Below are positions 1 to 9,409 of a DNA stretch of 64,000 bases, piece after piece. The notes beneath the pieces are model-generated. The model was not told the DNA's origin. It did no database searches and saw nothing but the letters and a program-made list of their open reading frames with translations. The DNA lies in the NCBI RefSeq assembly GCF_029360765.1, contig NZ_JARKNA010000002.1:118803-182802 (forward strand). The letters run 5' to 3'. Numbering within the stretch: the stretch's first letter is position 1; every line of letters begins with the position of its first letter. This DNA comes from Terrimonas pollutisoli. GTDB taxonomy: Bacteria; Bacteroidota; Bacteroidia; Chitinophagales; Chitinophagaceae. Both the position numbers and the translations under genes were made by a program.

Positions 1-1882
1 GCCATACTTCAAACGTTGTTCCTTTCCATTTTTCGCTTTTAATAGTAATTTCTCCCTGGTGGAGTGTAATCAACTCTTTGGATAAGGCCAGGCCCAATCC
101 CGTTCCTTTATAGGTTCCCTCATTGCCTTGGTAAAAAAGATCAAAAGCATGTTCCAGTGTTTCCCGGCTCATGCCAATCCCTGAGTCTTCAACCCTTATA
201 ATTGCTTTTGACTTGTTTTCATCTTTAGCAACAGACACTGTAATGCAGCCATGATCGTTCGTGAACTTAAACGCATTCGAAAGCAGGTTAAACAATATTT
301 TATCCAACATATTTACGTCGAACCATACTTTCAATTCTTTATCTTTTGCATCTACCCTGAAAGAGATCGTTTTTTTCTTCGCTGTTTCGATAAACGCATT
401 GGTGATGTCCGTAACGAATGCTACAAGGTTATTCTCGGTAGCTCTCAGTTTCATTTTTCCCTGCTCAATTTTCCGGAAATCCATTAGCTGGTTGACTAAT
501 CTTAAGAGGCGCAGTGTATTTGTCTTCACCATCTCCAGCTGCGCTTTTGCCGAAAAATGGAGTTTTGAAGAAGATGCCATTTCTTCGATTGGCCCTAAGA
601 TCAACGTGAGGGGGGTTCGTAGTTCATGTGAAATATTGGTAAAGAAATTAAACTTGGCATCGGTGGCTTCTTTAGCCTTTTTTCCTAGTTCAATCAGCTG
701 GTTACGTTGCATCATGATTTCTTCATTTTGCATGGCCAGCCGGGCATTGATCTTTTTATTTTCTTTTAAATAATAAAAAAGCACAAAACCCATGATCAGC
801 GCAAGGGCCAGTGAAACGGATATGGTATAAATAATATTGGATTGGTTTTGGGTAATGATGGCCTGGTCTTCAATTTTTTCCTGGCTCCTGTCAATATCTC
901 TTTGCTGTGCCAACAGTTTTTCGTTTTGAAGTTTTGTGATCCTGATATTGGTGGAATCAATAACGGTGGTGAATAATTGGTTTTCCCGAAGAAACGGTTG
1001 TTGATTCAATATGGCTGCGGCTGTGGCAATGGCTTCCTGGCCGCCAGTGGGATATAAGACAGTCGCGGAAATGTATTTATTCTGCACCATGTCGAGACCG
1101 CCTCCTTTCGATGGCAGTCCGTCTATTCCAATAATCTTTATTTTGTTTTGCAATCCCAGCCTCTCACAAATTTTATAGATGTCAAATGCCATGAAATCAT
1201 TTTGCGCATAGACCAGGTTGATGTTGTTATGTGTTTTTAAGTACACCTCAACGGGATTAGCGATACCGGGGGTTGTAGTCAGGTAGTTGTCAAAACGTTT
1301 TACATATTTCAACGAGGGATAACGTGAAATAATATCGATAAAGCCATTGTGCCGGTCAATAACGGGTGAAGCGTCAGGTATGCCGGTTACTTCTATAATA
1401 TTACCTGCTCCATTTAATATGGTAGCTGCATATCTCCCGGCATTTTGACCGACTTCATAATTGGATGCGCCGATAAAAGAAGTATAACTTTTGGAGTCGA
1501 TTCGCCTGTCGACGACCACCACGGGAATACCTGAATTGTACACTTTTTGAATAACAGGCGTTAGCGGTTTTACCTCGTTTGGCGAAACGATCAACAGGTC
1601 AATTGGTTGTTTTATGAACTCTTCAATCTGCAGAATCTGGCTATCACTATTTCCGTTTGCATCCCTGTATGCCAATTCAATATTATCATGAAAGGAGAGT
1701 TCCCGTTTCATTTCGGCCAGCATCGTTTTTCGCCAGTCGTCGATGCCGGTGCATTGGGAAAAGCCGACTATATATTTTTTTGCTTTTGTGCCAGAATTGC
1801 AGGACAATAATAAAACAGACCAGCAAAGTATAACTAAGGATACAATCCGGAAACTAAGAATTGATTTATTCTCTTGGCGCAT
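1..1882 (-). CDS. Hybrid-type sensor histidine kinase with LacI-like periplasmic sugar-binding domain (3' end outside window)
   Basis: Translated by hand from the minus strand; the frame stays open to the window edge, so the C-terminus is missing. Residues 1-28 are an export signal ending in a lipobox-like LLLSC. Residues about 35-300 resemble periplasmic sugar-binding proteins (KKYIVGFSQC, PVVVVDRR, VTGIPDASPVIDRHNGF, IIGIDGLPS). A membrane segment lies near 347-369. The HisKA motif ISHELRTPLT falls near residue 415, then come NLLSNAFKFT, VEDSGIGM and GTGLGLAL of the ATPase domain. In Bacteroides, sensors of this build (such as BT1754) bind fructose and activate fructan loci; a receiver and an AraC-type domain are expected beyond the edge. 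The start at 1882 is preferred over an upstream ATG at 1912 because it gives a compact signal. It diverges from the fructan operon it probably controls. Confidence 0.9.
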   Translation of the reverse strand, partial: MRQENKSILSFRIVSLVILCWSVLLLSCNSGTKAKKYIVGFSQCTGIDDWRKTMLAEMKRELSFHDNIELAYRDANGNSDSQILQIEEFIKQPIDLLIVSPNEVKPLTPVIQKVYNSGIPVVVVDRRIDSKSYTSFIGASNYEVGQNAGRYAATILNGAGNIIEVTGIPDASPVIDRHNGFIDIISRYPSLKYVKRFDNYLTTTPGIANPVEVYLKTHNNINLVYAQNDFMAFDIYKICERLGLQNKIKIIGIDGLPSKGGGLDMVQNKYISATVLYPTGGQEAIATAAAILNQQPFLRENQLFTTVIDSTNIRITKLQNEKLLAQQRDIDRSQEKIEDQAIITQNQSNIIYTISVSLALALIMGFVLFYYLKENKKINARLAMQNEEIMMQRNQLIELGKKAKEATDAKFNFFTNISHELRTPLTLILGPIEEMASSSKLHFSAKAQLEMVKTNTLRLLRLVNQLMDFRKIEQGKMKLRATENNLVAFVTDITNAFIETAKKKTISFRVDAKDKELKVWFDVNMLDKILFNLLSNAFKFTNDHGCITVSVAKDENKSKAIIRVEDSGIGMSRETLEHAFDLFYQGNEGTYKGTGLGLALSKELITLHQGEITIKSEKWKGTTFEVW

Positions 1883-2013
1883 ATGGGAAGCAGTCACAGC
1901 AGCAATTTGCATTTTTTTTCAATAGTCCATTACTAAAAATGTTCATTTAGTTTTCAAAATCCTCTCTTTTTCAAAATCAGGCCAGGTAATCTACCCAATC
2001 TGAGTGAACAGAA

Positions 2014-2038
2014 TTGAAATTATTCTATACAATTTCAA
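2014..2038. promoter_or_regulatory. Inverted repeat in the divergent sensor/transporter intergenic region
   Basis: The 316-bp gap between the sensor kinase and the sugar porter contains perfect 8-bp arms, TTGAAATT (2014-2021) and AATTTCAA (2031-2038), with a 9-base spacer. The region is AT-rich and must hold both promoters. The repeat could be an operator or just a hairpin; no exact TAnnTTTG box was found, only a near match (TACTTTGC) around 2169-2176. Functional role is inference. Confidence 0.35.
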
Positions 2039-2198
2039 AAAATAGTCTTTTTCATCCTTATGGCTAGAAAAAAGAATACATGATTTTCAATTCATTAAGC
2101 TCAACTATTCGACTTCCAAAATTTGAATACAATTCTTACAAATTCGAAACGATACCGGAGGCACGCTGACCTACTTTGCATACATAACGGAATGCTAT

Positions 2199-3530
2199 AT
2201 GAATAAAAAATTGCTCTTGTGGAGTATTGCAGTAGCCCTTGGCGGATTTCTCTTTGGTTTTGATACGGCAGTTATATCAGGGGCCGAACAGGATATTAAA
2301 AGGATCTGGCAACTCAGTGATCTTTTACACGGCATGGCTATCGCCATGGCATTATATGGTACGGTGATCGGCGCCCTCTTCGGCGGCATACCTGCTACCA
2401 AATTTGGCAGAAAGAAAACTTTACTCTGGATCGGAATTTTTTACCTGGTATCCGCCATCGGTTCCGCCCTTGCCCCGGAGGTTTATTCCTTTATGCTTTT
2501 CCGTTTGTTGGGCGGGCTTGCCATTGGCGCATCTTCGGTAGTGGCTCCAATGTATATTACTGAAATAGCTCCTTCCAAAAACCGGGGTAAGCTGGTCGCC
2601 ACTTTCCAGTTCAACATCGTTTTTGGAATCGTCATAGCTTATTTATCTAACTATCTGTTACAGGGCGTTGGCGGTGAAGATAGTTGGCGGTGGATGTTGG
2701 GCGTAGTCGCCATTCCCTCAGCATTGTATTGCGTATTCATCGTTTTTGTACCTGAAAGTCCAAGGTGGCTGATGGTTCACAAAGGAGATTATAGCGCTGC
2801 CCGTACCATCTTGCAGGCCAGTGACCCTGAAGGCGTGGACGAAGCTATCCGGACTCTTCAACAATCCATTGAGGAAGAAAAACAAAAAGAGACCATCGCG
2901 GCTTTTCTCACCCGGCGTTTTAGCACTCCCATTTTATTAGCTTTCCTGATTGCGCTTTTTAATCAACTGTCCGGCATCAATGCCATCATCTATTTTGCTC
3001 CCCGTGTATTTGAATTGGCCGGTATTGGTAAAGATGCTGCGTTTCTGCAAAGTGCGGGCATTGGATTGGTCAACCTCATATTCACCATGTTTGGTTTATA
3101 CCTGATCGACAGGCTGGGCAGAAAAAAATTAATGTTGATCGGTTCGCTCGGTTATATCATTTCACTGGCAGCAGTGGCGGCGGCTTTTTACTTTGAGTAC
3201 CTGGGTGGAATGATCGTACCGGTTTTGTTATTCCTGTTTATCGCATCACATGCCATTGGGCAAGGCGCCGTGATCTGGGTTTTTATCTCTGAAATTTTTC
3301 CCAATAATGTCAGGGCATACGGGCAATCATTGGGTTGTTCTACTCACTGGATATTAGCAGCCATCATTACAACAGTGTTTCCTATACTGGCTACCAAATT
3401 TGGACCGGCACCTTTATTCCTCTTCTTTGCTCTTATGATGGTGCTGCAATTATTCTGGGTGATTTTTAAAATGCCGGAAACAAAAGGAGTATCACTGGAA
3501 GCGATTGAAGCAAAACTGATAAAAAAATAA
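2199..3530 (+). CDS. MFS sugar porter (probable fructose/H+ symporter)
   Basis: This 443-residue protein is a 12-helix member of the Sugar Porter family. It shows the diagnostic motifs in order: FGFDTAVISGAEQDI at the first helix, RLLGGLAIGASSVVAPMY near 100-120, PESPRWL near 185, NQLSGINAIIYFAPRVF near 255, DRLGRKKL near 305 and PETKGVSLEAIE at the C-terminus. The family imports monosaccharides across the inner membrane. Its position as first gene of the plus-strand fructan operon, directly before a PfkB kinase, matches the BT1758-BT1757 pair of Bacteroides, so fructose is the likely substrate. The specific sugar cannot be read from the sequence. Start is the ATG at 2199. Confidence 0.9.
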   Translation: MNKKLLLWSIAVALGGFLFGFDTAVISGAEQDIKRIWQLSDLLHGMAIAMALYGTVIGALFGGIPATKFGRKKTLLWIGIFYLVSAIGSALAPEVYSFMLFRLLGGLAIGASSVVAPMYITEIAPSKNRGKLVATFQFNIVFGIVIAYLSNYLLQGVGGEDSWRWMLGVVAIPSALYCVFIVFVPESPRWLMVHKGDYSAARTILQASDPEGVDEAIRTLQQSIEEEKQKETIAAFLTRRFSTPILLAFLIALFNQLSGINAIIYFAPRVFELAGIGKDAAFLQSAGIGLVNLIFTMFGLYLIDRLGRKKLMLIGSLGYIISLAAVAAAFYFEYLGGMIVPVLLFLFIASHAIGQGAVIWVFISEIFPNNVRAYGQSLGCSTHWILAAIITTVFPILATKFGPAPLFLFFALMMVLQLFWVIFKMPETKGVSLEAIEAKLIKK

Positions 3531-3541
3531 CTGCAATAAAA

Positions 3542-4450
3542 ATGGATATCAACAAAAGACACCGGGTGGTTTGTTTTGGCGAGATTCTTTGGGATATTTT
3601 TCCAACGGGTGCTGTACCAGGTGGCGCACCGATGAATGTAGCTTATCACCTGCACAAAAAACAAAAAACACCGGCACTGATCACCCGCATTGGTTTAGAT
3701 GATAAAGGAAAAGAACTCGTCAATATATTTTCAGGTCACGGTGTTTGTACAGACTATTTCCAGGTAGATTATGAATATGAAACCGGCAAAGTATATGCGG
3801 AGCCCGGAGATCATAATGAAATGGAGTATGATATAGTAAAACCGGCTGCATGGGATTTTATTTCCTGGGAAGACTCTTTTGCAGGGCTTGTTTCCCAAGC
3901 TGATTTTTTTGTCTTTGGAAGTTTGGCGGCCCGGAGCAGGCTATCAAAAGAAACCTTGTTCAGGTTGCTGGATTTGGCGTCTGCAAAAGTGCTTGATATA
4001 AATTTAAGGGCTCCGCATTTTAATCGTCGCCTTGTAGAAGAGTTATTGACAAGGGCTGACTTTTTAAAGATCAATCTTGCCGAGCTTGAGCTAATCACGG
4101 GATGGTTTTCGCAATACAATAAAACAGAGGATAGGGTAAAATTGATCTGTGATCAATTCAACATTTCAAATGTAGTGGTAACCAAAGGTGGCGAAGGGGC
4201 GCTGTGGTATTCGGATGGAAATATTTATCCTCACAATGGATATAAAGTAGAAGTGGCTGACACCGTTGGAAGTGGTGATGCGTTCCTGGCTGGATTACTG
4301 GCCAAACAACTGGATAATGCTACACCCGGCGATGCGCTTGATTTTGCCTGCGGCCTCGGAGCTTTTATTGCTACCCAACATGGAGCCTGCCCTGTCTATG
4401 AAATAACCGACGTCGAAAATTTAATGAATGAAAAAAAACAAACTGCTTAG
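3542..4450 (+). CDS. PfkB-family carbohydrate kinase, probable fructokinase
   Basis: A 302-residue ribokinase/PfkB-type kinase. The N-terminal signature VCFGEILWDIFPTGAVPGG and the C-terminal ATP/catalytic signature DTVGSGDAFLAGLLAK, with its catalytic Asp, are intact. Length is normal for bacterial fructokinases. It begins 11 bases after the sugar porter stop and precedes the SusC gene, so it is expected to phosphorylate imported fructose in the cytoplasm. Alternatives within PfkB (ribokinase, 2-keto-3-deoxygluconate kinase) are less likely because the locus carries three GH32-type proteins. Confidence 0.88.
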   Translation: MDINKRHRVVCFGEILWDIFPTGAVPGGAPMNVAYHLHKKQKTPALITRIGLDDKGKELVNIFSGHGVCTDYFQVDYEYETGKVYAEPGDHNEMEYDIVKPAAWDFISWEDSFAGLVSQADFFVFGSLAARSRLSKETLFRLLDLASAKVLDINLRAPHFNRRLVEELLTRADFLKINLAELELITGWFSQYNKTEDRVKLICDQFNISNVVVTKGGEGALWYSDGNIYPHNGYKVEVADTVGSGDAFLAGLLAKQLDNATPGDALDFACGLGAFIATQHGACPVYEITDVENLMNEKKQTA

Positions 4451-4478
4451 TATCTCTTAAAAATTAAAACTCTGACTT

Positions 4479-7400
4479 ATGCGAAAGTTGCTTTGCTTAT
4501 GTACACTACTGCTTGTTGCACTTTTTAGTGTTGCACAGCAGAAAATATTGTCCGGAACAATCTCAGATAAAGATAAAAAACCGTTGCCCTCGGTATCGGT
4601 ACAAACATCTACCCGAAGTACAGTGTCGGATGAAAAAGGTCTCTTTAGCATTCCGGTTTCAACTGGTGAAGTGGTTACTTTCTCCTATATAGGCAGAAAG
4701 CCTCACCAACTTATCGTCAGCGAAAGCGATGTTAATATAAATGTCAATCTCGAAGAGGATCCGCAGAATTTAAACGAGGTGGTAGTGTTGGGTTATACTA
4801 CTGAAAAAAGAAAAGATTTGAAAGGTGCAGTGTCGGTTGTAAAACTGGGTGAGACCTTAAAGGAAACCAATGCCAACCTGCTTACATCATTGCAAGGTAG
4901 AATTGCCGGTGTAAACATTACTACAGATGGCGCACCGGGTTCCGGTACAATCATCAACATCAGGGGTATCTCCAGTATTCTCGGTGATATTCAACCGTTG
5001 TTTGTGGTGGATGGCGTGCCGACAAAAGATATCAATGGTATCAGCCCGAACGATATTGAATCATTGCAGGTGATGAAAGATGCGGCTTCTGCAGCTATAT
5101 ATGGTGCCCGTGGCGCCAATGGTGTAGTGGTTATCGCAACCAAAAAAGGCAAATCAAAAAATGTACAGGTAAGTTTTGATGCTTTTTATGGGGTTAAAAA
5201 ACTGCGTGGCGGGCTGGATATGCTGGATGCCATGGAATATGGCAAGGTATTGTGGCAACAAAAGATCAATGACAACCAGCCGCTCACAGATGCTATCTAT
5301 GGTACTGGCCCGGAACCTACCATTCCTGAATTTTTAGATGATAATAAAACTATTCCCGCAGGCAATGTGGACTACCAGAAAGAAGTATACAAACCCGCTG
5401 CTAACATGGGTTATAATCTCGGTATTTCCAAGGCGGCTGACAGATCCAGTTTTTATTTTGGAGTTAATTATAACCGCGAAGAAGGTCTTGCGAAATATAC
5501 ATCGTACGACAGGTTAACAGTACGTATGAATAGTTCCTTCAAAGTATCGAATAGGATAACTGTAGGAGAGAATCTATCCATTGGATATTTAACAGGTAGC
5601 AGGGAAGCGGATTCACGTTCCATTGAGTCAGCGATCTTTCAATATGCTATCATTCCTTTAAAAGATAACCTGGGCAATTGGGGCGGGCCCGTTAAAAATC
5701 TCGGTGACCGCTTAAGCCCTATTGGTGAGTTATACCTCAACCGGGATAATAAAAATAAAGGCTGGAGAACATTTGGCAATGTGTTTACAGATATTGAAAT
5801 CATTAAGGGACTTACATACAGAGGAAGTTTTGCCGTTGATGTAATCTCAAATAACTTCAAAGGATTTTATCCAAAATATACCATGGGGCGATTTGTTCAA
5901 TCGTCCAATTCCCTGTCTCAGCGTGGCAATGATGTGTTGAATCTTACAGCTACGCATACGCTTACTTACGATTGGAAAAAGAATAAACATGAAGTGCAAT
6001 TGTTGGCAGGATATGAATGGATCAATAACAAATCAGAATCGTTTTTTATTACCCGCCGTGATTTTGCACTGGAAAGTCCTGACTATCAATACCTGAATGG
6101 CGGTACAGCATTGGCCGATGCGAACGGTGGTGCAGATGAGTATGGCCTGATTGGTACATTCGGAAAGCTTAATTATAACTATGATGGTAAATATTTAATC
6201 GCCGGTTCAATCAGGCGGGATGGTTCTTCCCGTTTTGGTCCGCTGAATCGCTATGGTGTGTTTCCTGCTGTATCGGCCGCCTGGCGAATCAGTGAGGAAA
6301 AATTCTTTACGCAATCGGCTATGGCGAGGAATATATCCGATCTCAAGTTGAGAGCATCATGGGGAAAGAATGGAAATGACGGTATTCCCAATTATACCTA
6401 TTCAACCAATTTCGTTTCCGCAGTTGACTTTTCTTATTATGATCTTTTTGGAACCAACGGGCTTGCGCAGGTAGGATATTATGCCAACCAGATCGGTAAC
6501 CCAAAAGTAAAATGGGAAGCTTCCAAACAAACCAATATTGGTATCGACCTCGGCTTATTTAGTAATCGAATTTATCTGACCGCTGATTATTATGTAAAAA
6601 CTACCGATGATTTATTGTATCCCGCCTTAACACCCGGCGTTATTGGTGAAGGCCGTCCTCCTTTTATCAATGTTGGTGATATTAAAAATAGTGGGATTGA
6701 GTTATTGTTAAGCTATCGCAATAAAAGCACTGAAAAACTAAAATATAATTTCGATCTGACATTTACCAGCATTAAGAACAAAGTTGTAAGTGTAGGTCCC
6801 GACGGAAATGACATTCGTGAAACAGCCCGTGGCCGGATTATCAAAGATCAACCCTTGTTTGTTTTTTATGGGTACAAAGCCGATGGCATATTCAAATCAC
6901 AAAAAGAAGTGGATGATCATGCCACCCAGGCAGGAAAAGGACTTGGCCGTATCCGTTACAGCGATATAAACGGTGATGGAGAAATTACTCCGGATGACAG
7001 AACTTACCTCGGTAGCCCTTTCCCCAAATTTACCGTGGGTTTGAATGCCGGTTTATCGTACGCCGATTTTGATTTGACTGTTTTCTTCGATGCCAGTGCA
7101 GGTAATAAGATATATGACGAGATCATGTCGAATACGCATAACGTATTTTTCAATTCTAACCACCACAAAGATTTATTAGATGCATGGTCTCCCACCAACA
7201 CCGATTCGGATATTCCCATGCTTACTGCTAACAATACCAATGATGAGCTAAGAACTTCTTCTTTTTACATCAGCAGTGGTTCTTATATAAGACTGAAATC
7301 AGCAGTGCTGGGATACAATTTGCCGAAAAGAATACTTGATAAAATAAAACTTTCAAAAGCCAGGCTATTTGTACAGGCACAAAACCTGCTCAACTTTACC

Positions 7401-7508
7401 AGTTTCGATGGCTTCGATTATGAACCTTTTGGTTTTGAAGGAAGACTGACACAAACCATTTACCCTCACTCAAAATCTGTCAGTGTAGGTATCAACGTGG
7501 GATTTTAA
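4479..7508 (+). CDS. SusC-like TonB-dependent outer-membrane transporter (fructan locus)
   Basis: A 1009-residue SusC/RagA family transporter. A signal peptide (residues 1-20, ending SVAQQ) is followed by a carboxypeptidase-regulatory-like domain (about 22-95), then the plug with the SusC signature LQGRIAGVNITTD, NIRGISSI, PLFVVDGVP and NGVVVIATKKGK, and a long beta-barrel ending in aromatic-rich strands. No STN signalling domain precedes it. With the adjacent SusD protein it should form the energised outer-membrane channel for fructan oligosaccharides. It is 28 bases downstream of the fructokinase, in the same transcription unit. Confidence 0.93.
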   Translation: MRKLLCLCTLLLVALFSVAQQKILSGTISDKDKKPLPSVSVQTSTRSTVSDEKGLFSIPVSTGEVVTFSYIGRKPHQLIVSESDVNINVNLEEDPQNLNEVVVLGYTTEKRKDLKGAVSVVKLGETLKETNANLLTSLQGRIAGVNITTDGAPGSGTIINIRGISSILGDIQPLFVVDGVPTKDINGISPNDIESLQVMKDAASAAIYGARGANGVVVIATKKGKSKNVQVSFDAFYGVKKLRGGLDMLDAMEYGKVLWQQKINDNQPLTDAIYGTGPEPTIPEFLDDNKTIPAGNVDYQKEVYKPAANMGYNLGISKAADRSSFYFGVNYNREEGLAKYTSYDRLTVRMNSSFKVSNRITVGENLSIGYLTGSREADSRSIESAIFQYAIIPLKDNLGNWGGPVKNLGDRLSPIGELYLNRDNKNKGWRTFGNVFTDIEIIKGLTYRGSFAVDVISNNFKGFYPKYTMGRFVQSSNSLSQRGNDVLNLTATHTLTYDWKKNKHEVQLLAGYEWINNKSESFFITRRDFALESPDYQYLNGGTALADANGGADEYGLIGTFGKLNYNYDGKYLIAGSIRRDGSSRFGPLNRYGVFPAVSAAWRISEEKFFTQSAMARNISDLKLRASWGKNGNDGIPNYTYSTNFVSAVDFSYYDLFGTNGLAQVGYYANQIGNPKVKWEASKQTNIGIDLGLFSNRIYLTADYYVKTTDDLLYPALTPGVIGEGRPPFINVGDIKNSGIELLLSYRNKSTEKLKYNFDLTFTSIKNKVVSVGPDGNDIRETARGRIIKDQPLFVFYGYKADGIFKSQKEVDDHATQAGKGLGRIRYSDINGDGEITPDDRTYLGSPFPKFTVGLNAGLSYADFDLTVFFDASAGNKIYDEIMSNTHNVFFNSNHHKDLLDAWSPTNTDSDIPMLTANNTNDELRTSSFYISSGSYIRLKSAVLGYNLPKRILDKIKLSKARLFVQAQNLLNFTSFDGFDYEPFGFEGRLTQTIYPHSKSVSVGINVGF

Positions 7509-7537
7509 TTGCTAAATGATTTTAAAAAACTAACAAC

Positions 7538-9232
7538 ATGCGTAACAAAATTTTAATAATAGCAGGTGCATTAATGCTTAGTTTTTCCTGCACCAAAATA
7601 TTAGACCAGGCGCCAAAAGGAGCATTAAGTACTGAGACATTAACCAATAAAGATGGAGCAGAAGCATTGGTAGTATCAGCCTATGCTTTATTGGACCAGG
7701 TTTTTAGCGATAGCTGGTCACCCATTGCAGCCATCTTCAACCCGGCATCTAACTGGAGTTACAGCGATGTCCGTTGCGGTGATGCCTACAAAGGGGGCGG
7801 CGGAACTGGTGATATCGGTGAACTGAACAGTCTTGAACTGGGAATTGTAGAACCCACCAATTCATTGATCAATAATAAATGGCGGGTATTGTTTTACGGT
7901 GTTTCAAGATGTAATAAGGCATTGACGGTGTTAAATGCATTGAGTGATGACGGATATGATTTGCGGACGCAGCGTATTGCCGAAGTAAAAGTGCTGAGAG
8001 GCATTTACTATTTTGAATTGAAAAAACATTTTCGCACCTATCCTTATATCGATGAAACTATTTTAAGCGGCCAGGAAGGAACGGTTCTCAATGATCTCAC
8101 TGAACAACAATTGTGGGATAAGATCAAAGAAGATTTGAGTGCCGGTATAACGATCCCGTTCGATGGACAGGATATCGGCCGTATCAATAAATATGTAGCC
8201 TATTCTTATCTCGCCAAATGGAATATTTATCAAAAGAACTGGGCGGAAACAATCAGCAATTGTAATGAAGTGATCAACTCAGGGAAATTCAAATTGCTCG
8301 ACAATTTGCAGGACCTGTACTCTGATCCTACAAAAGATCATGATGGCGAAAAAATATTTGCTCTTGAGACATCGGTAAAAAATGGTGGTACAGAAGGCGG
8401 TAATTATAACTGGGGCGATTTGCTGACATCACCTCCCGGTCCCGCCTATGGTGGTGGCGATGGTTTTCATCGTCCAACCCAAAATTTGGTCAATGCTTTT
8501 AAAGTAGATCCTGCCACAGGGTTGCCTTTATTTGACACCTACAATAATACAGATCTTGCGCCAACAGATGTTATTACTGCCGTTGATCCAAGATTGGATC
8601 ATGCAATTGGTCGTCCGGGTATTCCCTGGAAAGATTTTACAGGTGAAGTATATGGTAATAACTGGATCCGGGAAGGAGTTACTTATGGCCCTTATTCCAA
8701 AAAGAAAAATATCATCCTGGTCAATTCTCCGCTCAGGGGTGCGGGAGCATTCCCCTGGGCACAGGGAGCTTTGAATTTTCCATTCATTAAATATTCAGAC
8801 ATTTTGTTGTTGAAAGCAGAGGCTTTGATTGAGTCGGGTGGAAGCCTGGAAGAAGCAAAGGGGTTGATCAACCTGATCCGTAACAGGGCCAAGGATGCAC
8901 CCGTCGTAAAACAACTGGGTTCAGCTACACCTGCTGCTAATTATAAAGTAGAACCTTATCCTGCTTCACCAGCATGGGACCAGGCTACTGCGCGGAAAGC
9001 ATTACGTTTTGAAAGAAGGCTGGAGCTGTGTTTGGAAGGTCATCGGTTTTATGACCTGGTAAGATGGGGTGAAGCAGCATCTGTCATTAACAACTATTAC
9101 CAGGTAGAGAAAACAAAAAGACCATATTTGAATGCAGCTAATTATACTGCAACCAAACATGACTACCTGCCAATACCACAGGCGGAGATAGATATCAGCC
9201 GCGGCGGATACATACAGGACCCTAATTATTAA
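7538..9232 (+). CDS. SusD-like surface glycan-binding lipoprotein (fructan locus)
   Basis: A 564-residue RagB/SusD family lipoprotein. The lipobox LSFSC places the lipidated Cys at residue 18. The N-terminal SusD region (LDQAPKGALSTETL, then ALVVSAYALLD) and the C-terminal helical block (YSDILLLKAEALIESG, INLIRNRAKDAP, ALRFERRLELCLEGHRFYDLVRWGEA) are typical. It lies 29 bases after SusC, as in nearly all such pairs, and would act as the lid that captures fructan chains at the cell surface. Confidence 0.93.
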   Translation: MRNKILIIAGALMLSFSCTKILDQAPKGALSTETLTNKDGAEALVVSAYALLDQVFSDSWSPIAAIFNPASNWSYSDVRCGDAYKGGGGTGDIGELNSLELGIVEPTNSLINNKWRVLFYGVSRCNKALTVLNALSDDGYDLRTQRIAEVKVLRGIYYFELKKHFRTYPYIDETILSGQEGTVLNDLTEQQLWDKIKEDLSAGITIPFDGQDIGRINKYVAYSYLAKWNIYQKNWAETISNCNEVINSGKFKLLDNLQDLYSDPTKDHDGEKIFALETSVKNGGTEGGNYNWGDLLTSPPGPAYGGGDGFHRPTQNLVNAFKVDPATGLPLFDTYNNTDLAPTDVITAVDPRLDHAIGRPGIPWKDFTGEVYGNNWIREGVTYGPYSKKKNIILVNSPLRGAGAFPWAQGALNFPFIKYSDILLLKAEALIESGGSLEEAKGLINLIRNRAKDAPVVKQLGSATPAANYKVEPYPASPAWDQATARKALRFERRLELCLEGHRFYDLVRWGEAASVINNYYQVEKTKRPYLNAANYTATKHDYLPIPQAEIDISRGGYIQDPNY

Positions 9233-9281
9233 TTCCTAAAAGAACCTGCAAGAAGTTTAAACTTTTATTGCATAAAAAGAC

Positions 9282-9340
9282 AGGAGTGGGCAGCTCATAA
9301 TTTTTCATAGGCAGCAAGCAGTCGTTAAAAGCCCACTCCT
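9282..9340 (+). terminator. Long-loop hairpin followed by T-rich tract between susD and the GH32 genes
   Basis: The 177-bp gap after susD contains AGGAGTGGGC (9282-9291) and its exact complement GCCCACTCCT (9331-9340), followed by TATTTCTTTT. The 10-bp stem with a run of T suggests a terminator or attenuator that could lower expression of the downstream GH32 genes relative to SusC/SusD. The 39-base loop is long for a classical terminator, so the call is tentative. Confidence 0.45.
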
Positions 9341-9409
9341 TATTTCTTTTATTAATCATCATCAACTCTTCCGGCAAACCGGGATTGGATAAAAAATGAA
9401 GCATACAAA